Part shown: piece by piece, positions 6,540 to 13,181 of the stretch | Numbering within the stretch: the stretch's first letter is position 1 | Layout of the letters: each line of letters starts with the position of its first letter | Source: a virus | Virus record (IMG/VR): IMGVR_UViG_3300044798_000087 | Span: 1-30,568 of that record | Strand: one strand, 5' to 3' | DNA length: 30,568 nt | Program-made: the position numbers and the translations under genes | Notes under the pieces: model-generated | Seen by the model: the letters and a program-made list of their open reading frames with translations, nothing else | Told to the model about the DNA's origin: nothing | The model's database searches: none

Positions 6540-7290
6540 GAACGAGATTGTACCGGTTAGCGGCATTGATGCGGCAACAGTCGAGACGGTGTTGGTCGGC
6601 GGCGATTTATCCAAATTGACCCCGCCGCAGAGGGTATCGTACTATAGTGCCGTCTGCAAGAGCCTCGGACTGAATCAACTGACCAGACCGTTCGATTATC
6701 TTGTCCTGAATGGAAAAATGGTGCTCTACGCCCGCAGGGATGCGACCGACCAGTTGCGTTCCATCAAGGGGATTTCCATCGTTATCACCAGCAGAGAAAC
6801 AATCAGCGATGTTTATATCGTGACGGCGCAAGCCAGCGAGGGCGGGCGCACGGACGAGTCAACGGGGGCGGTCTCTATCAAAGGACTCGCCGGGGACGCC
6901 CTTGCCAATGCCATGATGAAGGCAGAGAGTAAGGCAAAGCGCAGGGTGACCCTTTCTATCGTAGGCCTAGGGCTGTCCGATGAATCCGAAGTGGAGACAA
7001 TCCCTGGCGCAAAGAAAGTTGAAGTCAGCGCAGAGACCGGGGAGATTCTCGAGGCCGACCTGATTACACCCGAACTCGAAGAAGATGTCCATCGGGAAGT
7101 GGATACCGCCAATATTCTTCCTGGCGCGACCCTCAAGGAGCTGGTCAAGTCCATGTACGACGTGGCGGGAACCTTGAAGAAGACGACAAAAGACGTCCAT
7201 ACCCTATTCCATGATAGGTTTGGTATCGACAAATATACCGAATTGAATGAAGACCAAGTGCGGCAGATTATCGTCCTGTTGGGTTCATGA
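6532..7290 (+). CDS. Putative single-strand DNA annealing / recombination protein, 252 aa
   Basis: Resembles a widespread phage protein recognised by TPPQRVSYYSAVCKSLGLN (about residues 30-50), LNGKMVLYARRDATDQLR (about 62-80) and DESTGAVSIKG followed by ALANAMMKAESKAKRRVTL (about 110-148). It is usually found beside phage recombination nucleases. Here a PD-(D/E)XK exonuclease follows 1.1 kb downstream, giving a Red-like pair: one resects ends, the other anneals strands. The C-terminal 90 residues are a variable charged tail. The GTG at 6532 is favoured by GGGAG spacing; 6526 is an alternative. Assignment to a named annealing superfamily (RecT, Erf, Sak) cannot be settled by eye. Confidence 0.62.
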   Translation: MPENEIVPVSGIDAATVETVLVGGDLSKLTPPQRVSYYSAVCKSLGLNQLTRPFDYLVLNGKMVLYARRDATDQLRSIKGISIVITSRETISDVYIVTAQASEGGRTDESTGAVSIKGLAGDALANAMMKAESKAKRRVTLSIVGLGLSDESEVETIPGAKKVEVSAETGEILEADLITPELEEDVHREVDTANILPGATLKELVKSMYDVAGTLKKTTKDVHTLFHDRFGIDKYTELNEDQVRQIIVLLGS

Positions 7291-7418
7291 GCGACCAAGA
7301 GAATATCCAGTGGATTATCGACCGGATGGCTACGATAGTCGAACAGATGAAAAAGATGCAGGAGAATATCGCGTGGCTTATTGGTCAATTGATGATGTTG
7401 GAGGAGAAGAAGAGATGA
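7287..7418 (+). CDS. 43-aa coiled-coil mini-protein
   Basis: ATGA overlaps at both ends fix this short gene between the annealing protein and the next gene. Sequence begins MSDQENIQWIIDRMATIVEQ and continues with heptad-like spacing of Ile, Met and Leu (MKKMQENIAWLIGQLMMLEE), so it is almost certainly one amphipathic helix or coiled coil. It may modulate its neighbour or oligomerise; no family recognised. Confidence 0.62.
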   Translation: MSDQENIQWIIDRMATIVEQMKKMQENIAWLIGQLMMLEEKKR

Positions 7419-7678
7419 GGCGGGGAATGGCACACAAGTGGCTCGTTCTGTATTATCATGGCCCCAAGCCAAAGACGATTGTTGTGCGGGGCATCCCAGT
7501 TACTCCGTCTGAGGATGGGTTGAACATTGCTAACTTCCTGTCAACCTCAGAAACGGGGGTATTCAGGGCGTTCCGAGAGTCAATCAAGTTCGGGGATATT
7601 GAAAAGGGCAGTAGAATCAAATACATTGGCTACATGGATTCTGATGGGGGTGGATATGGACGAACTATCCGAAAATAG
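7415..7678 (+). CDS. Hypothetical protein, 87 aa
   Basis: Starts by ATGA overlap with the coiled-coil gene; an ATG 12 bases further on is an alternative start. Contains beta strands KWLVLYYHG and KTIVVRGIPV, then a stretch with SEDGLNIANFLSTSE and a Gly-rich end (DSDGGGYGRTIRK). No motif recognised. Its last 23 bases overlap the next small gene. Confidence 0.65.
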   Translation: MRRGMAHKWLVLYYHGPKPKTIVVRGIPVTPSEDGLNIANFLSTSETGVFRAFRESIKFGDIEKGSRIKYIGYMDSDGGGYGRTIRK

Positions 7679-7757
7679 GTGTGGGTTCTGTTGGCCCGTT
7701 GCCCGCTCCAATTGCGGCGAAGTCGATTGTGCCGATAGGGCGGGTGAGAGACAATGA
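7656..7757 (+). CDS. 33-aa Cys-rich mini-protein
   Basis: ATG at 7656 preceded by GGGGGTGG; the stop overlaps the next ATG (ATGA). Residues 9-25 read CGFCW...NCGEVDC, a four- to five-cysteine cluster typical of a single small zinc site. Too short for family assignment. The overlap structure and cysteine pattern are the case for its being real. Confidence 0.52.
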   Translation: MDELSENRCGFCWPVARSNCGEVDCADRAGERQ

Positions 7758-8137
7758 GCCAATATACGTATCCCGCGAAGGGGGTTATCCCCAACCCAGA
7801 AGACCTTTGTATGTCCCATTGGCCGAAGGCGGGCGACCTTGTAGAATGGAAAGACCCTAAGTCTAAGAAAACACTGCGGGGAAGGGTGGAGATTTGCGAC
7901 CCCCACCGTATGCTTGTGTTTCTGTTTGATCGCTCATTCATTGGTCACCATAAATGGGTCGGGTATGGGGAGAATATCGCAATCAAGCGGTCATTGCCGC
8001 CCCTAGAGGGCGAAGAAGGATTTCACCAGATTGAGGCAGCCCTTTCTGAAATCGCTGTCGCGGCGTTTGACGCGGGGCCGCACATGACGAAAGACGGAGT
8101 TATGGAAATTAGTTATCCGCCCAGGGGGCTAAAATGA
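7754..8137 (+). CDS. Hypothetical protein, 127 aa
   Basis: ATGA overlaps at both ends. Residues 22-75 look like a small beta barrel (AGDLVEWKDPKSKKTLRGRV, then HRMLVFLFDRSFIGHHKWVG), similar in style to SH3-like or KOW-type folds that read DVVEW...GRV, though I cannot place it in a family. The C-terminal part is helical (FHQIEAALSEIAVAAFDAG). Confidence 0.7.
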   Translation: MSQYTYPAKGVIPNPEDLCMSHWPKAGDLVEWKDPKSKKTLRGRVEICDPHRMLVFLFDRSFIGHHKWVGYGENIAIKRSLPPLEGEEGFHQIEAALSEIAVAAFDAGPHMTKDGVMEISYPPRGLK

Positions 8138-8403
8138 GCGGCATCAATGACTGTGTCCAGCGAATGTGGGCACATATCCATGTCCAAACGGAATCTGATT
8201 GGGACATGATAGACGGGGAACTTCACGCCGCCCTTGCCATTGCCCGTACCGAAGGGATAGAAGAAGCAATAACAAGAATAAAGATGTCGAGCGATGACGG
8301 TATCAGCCAATTCGGGGGAGTAGTAATGCGTGGCAAGACGGTTGGGGATAATGCGGTCTATATTGTACCCGCCTCTGTTCTTGATGTCAAGGGTGTAAAA
8401 TGA
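8134..8403 (+). CDS. Hypothetical protein, 89 aa, with cassette-type C-terminus
   Basis: ATGA overlaps at both ends. Helical N-terminal half (DCVQRMWAHIHVQTESDWDM, then LHAALAIARTEGIEEAI). The end, IVPASVLDVKGVK, resembles the end of the HNH gene at 11821 (FVPASVLAPKEKP) and, more distantly, the tails of the genes at 12270-13035. This suggests that gene ends in this operon have been exchanged as modules. Function unknown. Confidence 0.68.
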   Translation: MSGINDCVQRMWAHIHVQTESDWDMIDGELHAALAIARTEGIEEAITRIKMSSDDGISQFGGVVMRGKTVGDNAVYIVPASVLDVKGVK

Positions 8404-9071
8404 AAGACGGTTGGCTTTCTGTCAGTGAGGTCATCTCCTTTCCCGACAAACCGTTCCTCATGAATTGGGCACGGAAGTTGGCTCTGGCAGGACAGGATCA
8501 CAATCGTGTCAGTCTGTTGGGCCGCTACGCAGGACGCATTATGCACTATGAGTTCCAGAGACTTTATGCCCCATGTGATGACCCCATGCCGAAGGATGTG
8601 GTAGAAGCCTATTCCGACCACGAAGCCGTGGAACACGGGGGTACGGCGTGGGGAAAGTTACGGGCATGGGCAAACTTGTACGGCTTTGAGACACCGAAAG
8701 GTCGGGGTCAGGTGCAGGTAGAGATTCCTATTGAAGACCCTTCTCTCATGGTGCGCGGACGCATGGATTGTATCGTTGGGCCATGCCTCTTTGATTGGAA
8801 GTCCTCGAAGCACCTATACACCGAGAGTCTATTGGAACTCGGCGCATATGACCTGATTTGGTCACACCTATATCCCGATAAGCCGTTTGCGGTATGGACA
8901 ATCGTCCAATGTTCTCATGACAACGATATTCCTGCGGTAGAATACGGTTTCGAGGAGTCGGATATAAAAAACGCAGGGTTGACCTTTGCAAGTATGGTGC
9001 CTGCGGTCAGGGCGTACAGAGAGTTTGAGGCTACGGCGTCCAAAGTGATTGCCGGAGGGAGGAAAGCGTGA
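8400..9071 (+). CDS. PD-(D/E)XK exonuclease (RecB/Cas4-like), 223 aa
   Basis: Predicted metal-dependent DNA exonuclease that would process ends for the annealing protein upstream. Motifs: helix with HYEF near residue 49, GRMD at 120-123 (motif II Asp), DWKSSK at 132-137 (D-x-K motif III), and a helix ELGAYDLIW at 146-154 matching the conserved motif that follows in RecB- and Cas4-type nucleases. Length fits the small phage exonucleases. It starts by ATGA overlap and ends by GTGA overlap with its neighbours. The four-cysteine iron-sulphur cluster of Cas4 is absent. Confidence 0.82.
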   Translation: MKDGWLSVSEVISFPDKPFLMNWARKLALAGQDHNRVSLLGRYAGRIMHYEFQRLYAPCDDPMPKDVVEAYSDHEAVEHGGTAWGKLRAWANLYGFETPKGRGQVQVEIPIEDPSLMVRGRMDCIVGPCLFDWKSSKHLYTESLLELGAYDLIWSHLYPDKPFAVWTIVQCSHDNDIPAVEYGFEESDIKNAGLTFASMVPAVRAYREFEATASKVIAGGRKA

Positions 9072-9412
9072 TAAACCTGTTCGGCCTTGTCATTTTGACA
9101 AAGAAGGAAGTTGTCCAACTTGCAAAAGAGGAACGGAGTCTGGGCTATGGTGCTGGACTGAAATCGAAGTGGCGGGCGAAGAAGAAGACTCTCGAATGGC
9201 AAAATGGTACGCCCGACAACAAGGCCATTCCACTTCCCGTAGAAGAAGAGGAACGACTGAGGAAAGAGATTGCGGAGAGTATTTTTACGACGCCACCAAG
9301 CGTCTATGGGGATTCCCTTCCCGTCAAAGATGTTCCGGAAGTTACGGTTCATATCGGAGATGTTGGGCCGGTTGAAACGGGAACTGTGACCGACAACTTG
9401 CACTATACATAG
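9068..9412 (+). CDS. Hypothetical protein, 114 aa
   Basis: GTG start overlaps the exonuclease stop (GTGA) and follows GGAGGGAGG. The first half is basic and helical (KKEVVQLAKEERSLGYGAG, then KSKWRAKKKTLEW); the second half is acidic and Pro/Val-rich (VEEEERLRKEIAES, then VPEVTVHIGDVGPVE). Possible DNA-binding accessory of the recombination genes, from composition only. Another frame (9049-9375) has a CPTC cluster early on but degenerates later. Confidence 0.65.
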   Translation: MINLFGLVILTKKEVVQLAKEERSLGYGAGLKSKWRAKKKTLEWQNGTPDNKAIPLPVEEEERLRKEIAESIFTTPPSVYGDSLPVKDVPEVTVHIGDVGPVETGTVTDNLHYT

Positions 9413-9426
9413 AATCGGAGTATACT
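9398..9426 (+). promoter_or_regulatory. Sigma70-type promoter for the replication gene group
   Basis: TTGCAC (9398-9403), 17-bp spacer, TATACT (9421-9426). The -35 overlaps the last codons of the preceding gene. Start site expected near 9433, at the base of the hairpin-rich leader. The same TTGCAC/TATACT pair with 17-bp spacing occurs on the minus strand at 17578-17606. Confidence 0.72.
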
Positions 9427-9431
9427 GTTGG

Positions 9432-9488
9432 GGCGGCTAGTGTGGAGTGATCCCCCACATGAACCCGAACCCAATCTCGGGGGCCGCC
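9432..9488 (+). promoter_or_regulatory. Structured 5' leader: three-way junction
   Basis: GGCGGC (9432-9437) pairs with GCCGCC (9483-9488) and encloses two hairpins: GTGTGG with CCACAT (9440-9445/9455-9460) and CCCGA with TCGGG (9464-9468/9477-9481). The element starts at the predicted transcription start and lies 36 bases before the ATG at 9525. A regulatory RNA, a protein-binding leader or a DNA-level inverted repeat are all possible. I do not match it to a known riboswitch class. Confidence 0.5.
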
Positions 9489-9524
9489 ACTTTCAGACAG
9501 ATTGGGAAGGGTTGGGTGAAAAAC

Positions 9525-9737
9525 ATGAACGGAATCTTAGACAACCACTGTCACCTCAAGGGGCATACCGTTATCGTCAGCGATTGCGAAACGTGTCTTA
9601 GTGAGCGCAAATGCGACCCCGTTTGTTTGTATCGTGGCTTTGTGTGGGGAAGGCCAGACGAATGGAGACCCCTATGGGTACACCGCTACGAAACCATGCG
9701 GAAACGAGTGCTGGCGTTTACCATGCACAACGCATGA
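9525..9737 (+). CDS. Small Cys-rich protein, 70 aa
   Basis: First gene after the structured leader. ATG at 9525 has GGGTG 6 bases upstream; the frame is open back to 9447 but that would run through the hairpins. Residues 8-35 hold HCHLKGH, then DCETCLSERKCDPVC: five Cys plus His residues, fitting one or two zinc sites. The stop overlaps the next ATG (ATGA), coupling it to the replication protein. Could be a small regulator of that operon; unproven. Confidence 0.62.
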   Translation: MNGILDNHCHLKGHTVIVSDCETCLSERKCDPVCLYRGFVWGRPDEWRPLWVHRYETMRKRVLAFTMHNA

Positions 9738-10723
9738 AACCCGACGGCAAGGGGCCATGGGTTGCCCTCTATCGTAAAACGGGGAGCAGCGACACGTTCC
9801 TTTCCCTTAGTTGCGCTGAACGGAGCATCTTCCTCCAGTCGCTATTCCTCGCGGCAGGAACAGAATATGATTGCCTCTATCATGGACGCACCTATCGCCT
9901 CCTTCCAGGACAGTTTGTGACGACCCTAGACGACCTTGCCAAGAAGTGCGGGCGAGGTTGTTCCATTAAGATGGTGCGCCGAACGCTTGACAAATTAAAA
10001 GAGGCACAGACTTGGGCAGACAACAGGGTAAGTAAAAGGGCAGACGCCCCGCACCTTGTAGCCTTCTCTAATTGGGCTTCCTACCAGTTGGGGTACGGAC
10101 ATAGGGCAGACGAAAGGGCAGACGATAGGCACACCCTAGGTCAAGACGAATGCCAACAAACGCTGTCTGGCATTGAAGATTTTTCCAGTAATAACGTATT
10201 AGAGCGTATTAGAACGAAAGATAAAGATACAGATTGTGGGGTATTGCCAACCTTGGCAACGCCTGACGGAACAGAAGAGGTGATGGCATACCTCAATGAA
10301 AAGATGCACACCAAACTGAGGGAACCCCACGACCTTCCTGCTCGGTTGAAGGACGGATATACGGTCGAGGACTGTAAGAAGGTCATCGACATCAAGTATG
10401 CCGAGTGGCATGGGGGGGAACACGAGAAGTATATCCGGCCCTCCACTCTCTTTCGCAAGGGGCACTTCGATGAATACCTCAATCAATCGACCGTCATCAA
10501 AGATACCTTTCTCCATTTTATTGAAGGGAAATCAGACTTGGACTGGCACCTTCTTCCTGAGAGCGACCAGTACGCGCGTTCTTGTCGATTGCTTCTCGCT
10601 TTCAAGGAAGCGGAGAACTCTGGCAAGGTCGCCTTTACCAAACAGGACTACGATATGCGACAGATTGCCTTGGGCATCAAATCCGATGAAACACATATCC
10701 TTATCAGGGGAGGGGGGAGATGA
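9734..10723 (+). CDS. Phage replication protein with Phg_2220-type C-terminal domain, 329 aa
   Basis: Likely replication initiator or replisome organiser. The N-terminal part (about residues 20-115) looks like a winged helix: ERSIFLQSLFLAA, QFVTTLDDLAKKCG, MVRRTLDKLKEAQ. Residues about 182-250 match the phage conserved C-terminal domain seen in DnaD-like replication proteins: VMAYLNEKMHTKLR, ARLKDGYTVEDCKKVID, EWHGGEHEKYIRPSTLF and FDEYLN. The linker is charged and Asp/Arg-rich (about 122-160). It is transcribed from the 9.4-kb promoter behind the structured leader. No helicase or polymerase gene is seen here, so replication would rely on host proteins or genes outside the window. Confidence 0.78.
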   Translation: MKPDGKGPWVALYRKTGSSDTFLSLSCAERSIFLQSLFLAAGTEYDCLYHGRTYRLLPGQFVTTLDDLAKKCGRGCSIKMVRRTLDKLKEAQTWADNRVSKRADAPHLVAFSNWASYQLGYGHRADERADDRHTLGQDECQQTLSGIEDFSSNNVLERIRTKDKDTDCGVLPTLATPDGTEEVMAYLNEKMHTKLREPHDLPARLKDGYTVEDCKKVIDIKYAEWHGGEHEKYIRPSTLFRKGHFDEYLNQSTVIKDTFLHFIEGKSDLDWHLLPESDQYARSCRLLLAFKEAENSGKVAFTKQDYDMRQIALGIKSDETHILIRGGGR

Positions 10724-11157
10724 CTGACGGCTTACTTTCCGAGGGTATTCACGGCTTCATATCTCGACTCTCGGAGATTGCTGGGAATATCAGTGTCCTT
10801 GAACCAATGGTACGCGAGGAACTTGGCCACATGGATGACCAGACCTTCTGGAAATCGGTCTGCCACAACATCATCTCGGATACTCTTGAAACGGTCAAGG
10901 AGGGGACGCACCTGTATCAGTGTCCTTGGCGGAACCGAGATGTGTTCGACAGTATCAACAATCCGCACCACTACATGATTGCGAAAGATGCGAGTACCCC
11001 AGAGCGGATGGTGGAAGTGAAACCAGAGATACTTGTGAACATCGCACGACTAGCAAGATTTTCTATGAAGTGTCCATATGCGAGTACGGAACGGTGTCCG
11101 CGAAGAAACTTCAGATTTTTGTCCGACAAAGAGCGGGGAGAACGAGAACGGATATGA
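10720..11157 (+). CDS. Hypothetical protein, 145 aa
   Basis: Starts by ATGA overlap with the replication protein. Mostly helical (EGIHGFISRLSEIAGNISVL, then MDDQTFWKSVCHNIISDTLE) with four scattered cysteines, the last two in MKCPYASTERCPRRNFRF. A paired-Cys end could bind metal. Operon position suggests a link to replication. No family recognised. It is the last gene before the 11.2-kb promoter. Confidence 0.7.
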   Translation: MTDGLLSEGIHGFISRLSEIAGNISVLEPMVREELGHMDDQTFWKSVCHNIISDTLETVKEGTHLYQCPWRNRDVFDSINNPHHYMIAKDASTPERMVEVKPEILVNIARLARFSMKCPYASTERCPRRNFRFLSDKERGERERI

Positions 11158-11160
11158 CGC

Positions 11161-11189
11161 TTGACTTTTTCACGGAATGAGAGTATACC
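11161..11189 (+). promoter_or_regulatory. Sigma70-type promoter with TTCACGGAA element
   Basis: TTGACT (11161-11166), 17-bp spacer, TATACC (11184-11189). The spacer contains TTCACGGAA (11169-11177), six bases before the -10, as in the promoters near 3.3 and 5.1 kb. It sits in the 61-base gap before the gene at 11219. Confidence 0.68.
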
Positions 11190-11218
11190 ACACAGTACCG
11201 AAATTGGGGAGGTGAAGG

Positions 11219-11623
11219 ATGCCTTACAAAAAGAGACCGTGCGAACGGTGCGGCCAAGAGTACCGGCCAACCGATACGGGCCAGAAATGGTGTGCGGCAT
11301 GCAGACCTCGGGGTCGCGCAAAAGTTCATCCCCTCTGCGTTGGGTTTGCAGAACGCCCCGTGAGTATGGGAAGCGGGAATCCCCAGTTGTTCCTCTGGGA
11401 TTTTCAACATTGTGGTGGCCATGTCCGCGATATTGTCCAATTCTTGTGGAAGGAGTCGAGACGATTGAATCACCGGACTACCGCCGTTATTAGAACCCGC
11501 CAGTCAACTTGGGTTGTGGACGTAGTACAGACAGATACGCGGATTGGACATTTCAGAAGGGTTTGGTCACGCAAGGAATTGAGGGAGGAAGATATGGGGA
11601 GAGACGAGATTGAGGGGGTGTGA
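11219..11623 (+). CDS. Zinc-ribbon protein, 134 aa, sharing its N-terminus with the HNH family
   Basis: ATG preceded by GGGGAGGTGAAGG. Residues 1-30 (PCERCGQEYRPTDTGQKWC and a following AAC) are the same CxxCG-x-E-Y-x-P-T...WC..C zinc ribbon that heads the HNH-like nucleases at 13708, 16589, 25095 and 26760. The remaining 100 residues carry no HNH-like domain; they include a helical stretch (HVRDIVQFLWKESRRL) and a beta-rich part (STWVVDVVQTDTRIGHFRRV). It may be a zinc ribbon captured from a nuclease, or the donor of it. Function unknown. Confidence 0.65.
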   Translation: MPYKKRPCERCGQEYRPTDTGQKWCAACRPRGRAKVHPLCVGFAERPVSMGSGNPQLFLWDFQHCGGHVRDIVQFLWKESRRLNHRTTAVIRTRQSTWVVDVVQTDTRIGHFRRVWSRKELREEDMGRDEIEGV

Positions 11624-11624
11624 T

Positions 11625-11834
11625 GTGGCCGAAGACACGGTCGAACGGGCAATTGCAGACTTGAAGGAACTGATGCGGGAAGCCGAAGAGAACGGCCTGA
11701 TGCTGCTGGCACGCCAACTGTCTAGAATTATTGAGTCGATAGACTCTCTTATCTCCGCCGTCCATGCCAAAGGCGTGGCAGAGGAGAGGGAGCGTTGGAC
11801 TAAACAAGAGGCGATGAAAGATGAGCGCAGATGA
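11625..11834 (+). CDS. Hypothetical helical protein, 69 aa
   Basis: GTG at 11625 preceded by GAGGGGGTG, one base after the previous stop. Nearly all amphipathic helix (VERAIADLKELMREAEENG, then LARQLSRIIESIDSLISAV), probably a coiled coil. The last 14 bases overlap the HNH-like gene downstream. Confidence 0.65.
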   Translation: MAEDTVERAIADLKELMREAEENGLMLLARQLSRIIESIDSLISAVHAKGVAEERERWTKQEAMKDERR

Positions 11835-12273
11835 CAAGGCAAGGAGTTCGGCCTATGACAAGGAGTACTACGCTACCCATCTCAATGAAAGAAAGGCGGT
11901 TAATCGAGCATGGAAAGCGGCACATCCAGAAATGGTGAAGGCGAAGATGGAACCCTATCGCGCCGAGCATCGAGAACAAGCAGCACTCGCTAGAAGAGAA
12001 TGGAAAGTGGCTCATCCAGATAGCATCAAGATACGGAGAAAGAAGGATAACGCTGCGCGTCGTGTGTTGGGTTTTGTTCCACTTAATCAACCATTTGACG
12101 GTTGTGAGGGGCATCATATTGACCAAGAACGCGTTGTCTACATTCCTAAGGAACTCCACAAAAGCGTTCGGCACAGCGTATGGACGGGGCAGAATATGGA
12201 CAAGATTAATTCCGTTGCTTTGCAATGGGCGTTTGTTCCCGCCTCCGTCCTCGCCCCAAAGGAGAAGCCATGA
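11821..12273 (+). CDS. HNH-like homing nuclease, family copy 2 (basic helical N-terminus, foreign tail)
   Basis: 150 aa. Residues 1-80 are a basic helical region with repeated (R)xWKxAHPxxxK units (NRAWKAAHPEMVKAK, then REWKVAHPDSIKIR). Residues 84-137 are the shared domain: GFVPLNQPFDGCEGHHID, VVYIPKELHKSVRH, WTGQNMDKINSVALQWAF. After that the family's usual KQEV or TEDW ending is replaced by VPASVLAPKEKP, which resembles the end of the small gene at 8134-8403. The nuclease therefore seems fused to the tail of an invaded small gene. Stop overlaps the next ATG (ATGA). Confidence 0.78.
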   Translation: MSADDKARSSAYDKEYYATHLNERKAVNRAWKAAHPEMVKAKMEPYRAEHREQAALARREWKVAHPDSIKIRRKKDNAARRVLGFVPLNQPFDGCEGHHIDQERVVYIPKELHKSVRHSVWTGQNMDKINSVALQWAFVPASVLAPKEKP

Positions 12274-12482
12274 AATCGTGGCGCAAGGTATGGTGGACTG
12301 CTTTCCATATCGGATATTGGGAAGGACACCATCAAGGTTATAGTGAGGGATGGGAAGAAAAGCAAGAACAACGAGCAGATTATGATGCAGACATTATGGC
12401 GGGTATCGAGTATGATATGTGGCGAGAGCAAAGACTTGCTCTAAAGGTTTCCGTCCTCGCCCCCGACACAAAGGAGGAATAA
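12270..12482 (+). CDS. Hypothetical aromatic-rich protein, 70 aa
   Basis: ATGA overlap with the HNH-like gene and TAATG overlap with the next gene set the ends. Very rich in Trp, Tyr and His in the first half (SWRKVWWTAFHIGYWEGHHQ), acidic in the middle, ending with the repeated tail SVLAPDTKEE. No family recognised; first member of the run of small genes joined by the repeated junction. Confidence 0.68.
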   Translation: MKSWRKVWWTAFHIGYWEGHHQGYSEGWEEKQEQRADYDADIMAGIEYDMWREQRLALKVSVLAPDTKEE

Positions 12483-12679
12483 TGAACAAAATCAAACGGA
12501 ATGTAGATGCTAAGACATTAGAGGAAATTGTCAGATGTGGTGATTGCAGTAATGGAAAACCGTATGGTGACAAGCAGCAATGGCGAAAGTGCAAGTTGAT
12601 GGCGGGCCTGATGGAAAATCATGAGTTCTGCTCCATGGGTGAAAGGGAGGTCGCCCCCGACACAAAGGAGGGGAAATGA
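12482..12679 (+). CDS. Small zinc-finger-like protein, 65 aa
   Basis: ATG overlaps the previous TAA by one base. Pattern C-x2-C at residues 19-22 (RCGDCSNGKPYG), then W-R-K-C and NHEFCSMGER gives four cysteines in the spacing seen in small phage zinc proteins that end FCxxGE. The tail EVAPDTKEGK is the repeated junction peptide, overlapping the next start. Function unknown. Confidence 0.68.
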   Translation: MNKIKRNVDAKTLEEIVRCGDCSNGKPYGDKQQWRKCKLMAGLMENHEFCSMGEREVAPDTKEGK

Positions 12680-13035
12680 CCGCAGAGGAACAGCGTCAGA
12701 TTCAGGCACAAGCAATTTTAACGGTGAGTCTTGAGATTGTTAAGGTTCCTGCCGTGCTCGAAGCGATTACTGACCTTATGGTAAATGGTCAGAGCGCGAC
12801 CTATGAAAGTTTTCACCATAAACTTGCCGTACTTGTTGCCACAGTAAGGGCAGAGGGGGCAGAGCAAGAAAGGGCGCGTATTGACGGACTTTCCTACAAC
12901 GTCCACGAGGGGATGTGGTGCAGTGTGGCCGACCACCTGATTGACGCCGACAAGGTTTACGGCCTATGCGTTGCGGAAGACCTTAGAATCATTCGCTTGT
13001 CCGACTTCTCTCCCGACACAAAGGAGGGGAAATGA
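12676..13035 (+). CDS. Hypothetical protein, 119 aa, with repeated junction tail
   Basis: ATGA at both ends. Helical N-terminal two thirds (EEQRQIQAQAILTVSLEIVK, then HHKLAVLVATVRAEGAEQER). The C-terminal third has VADHLIDADKVYGLCVAEDL and ends SPDTKEGK, the repeated junction. The middle and end loosely resemble the 8134 gene (LHAALAIARTEGIEE), so the two may be distant relatives. Confidence 0.68.
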   Translation: MTAEEQRQIQAQAILTVSLEIVKVPAVLEAITDLMVNGQSATYESFHHKLAVLVATVRAEGAEQERARIDGLSYNVHEGMWCSVADHLIDADKVYGLCVAEDLRIIRLSDFSPDTKEGK

Positions 13036-13181
13036 GAGTCACGACAGAACAATGGCGTAAGATTTTGAAGGCGATTGATGATGGCGATTTGGCGGAACTT
13101 ATTGGTGATATGCTGGACGACGCCTACGATGAGGGCAAGCGGGACGGGGTAGAAATTGGTAGAGACAAGGAGACGCCATGA
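13032..13181 (+). CDS. Acidic mini-protein, 49 aa
   Basis: ATGA at both ends. MRVTTEQWRKILKAIDDGDL followed by AELIGDMLDDAYDEGKRDG: two short acidic helices. It follows the repeated junction sequence that supplies its ribosome binding site. No family recognised. Confidence 0.6.
   Translation: MRVTTEQWRKILKAIDDGDLAELIGDMLDDAYDEGKRDGVEIGRDKETP

Larger units (their letters stand above)
12246..13035 (+). repeat. Repeated gene-junction sequence (tail codons, ribosome site, ATGA)
   Basis: CCGTCCTCGCCCC occurs at 12246-12258 and 12451-12463. CCCGACACAAAGGAGG occurs at 12462-12477, 12655-12670 and 13012-13027; at the last two sites the identity continues through GGAAATGA. Each copy encodes the last residues of one gene (APDTKEE, APDTKEGK or SPDTKEGK), carries the Shine-Dalgarno for the next gene and ends at its start codon. 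The genes between the copies are unrelated to each other. Confidence 0.75.

Noticed and set aside
9049-9375. Frame with a CHFDKEGSCPTCKRG cluster overlapping the 114-aa gene
   Set aside because: Starts at a TTG without ribosome site, ends in Arg/Ser-rich nonsense-like sequence, and the other frame has the GTGA coupling and a sensible acidic C-terminus.
9432-9488. Hammerhead ribozyme, because of the three-way junction
   Set aside because: The CUGANGA and GAAA core strands are absent.
11161-11493. Frame overlapping the zinc-ribbon gene from inside the 11.2-kb promoter
   Set aside because: Its start lies within the promoter and the competing frame has a strong ribosome site and a zinc ribbon.
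12246-13035. CRISPR-like array
   Set aside because: Repeats are irregularly spaced (about 190-360 bases), lie at gene junctions and the intervening sequence is coding.
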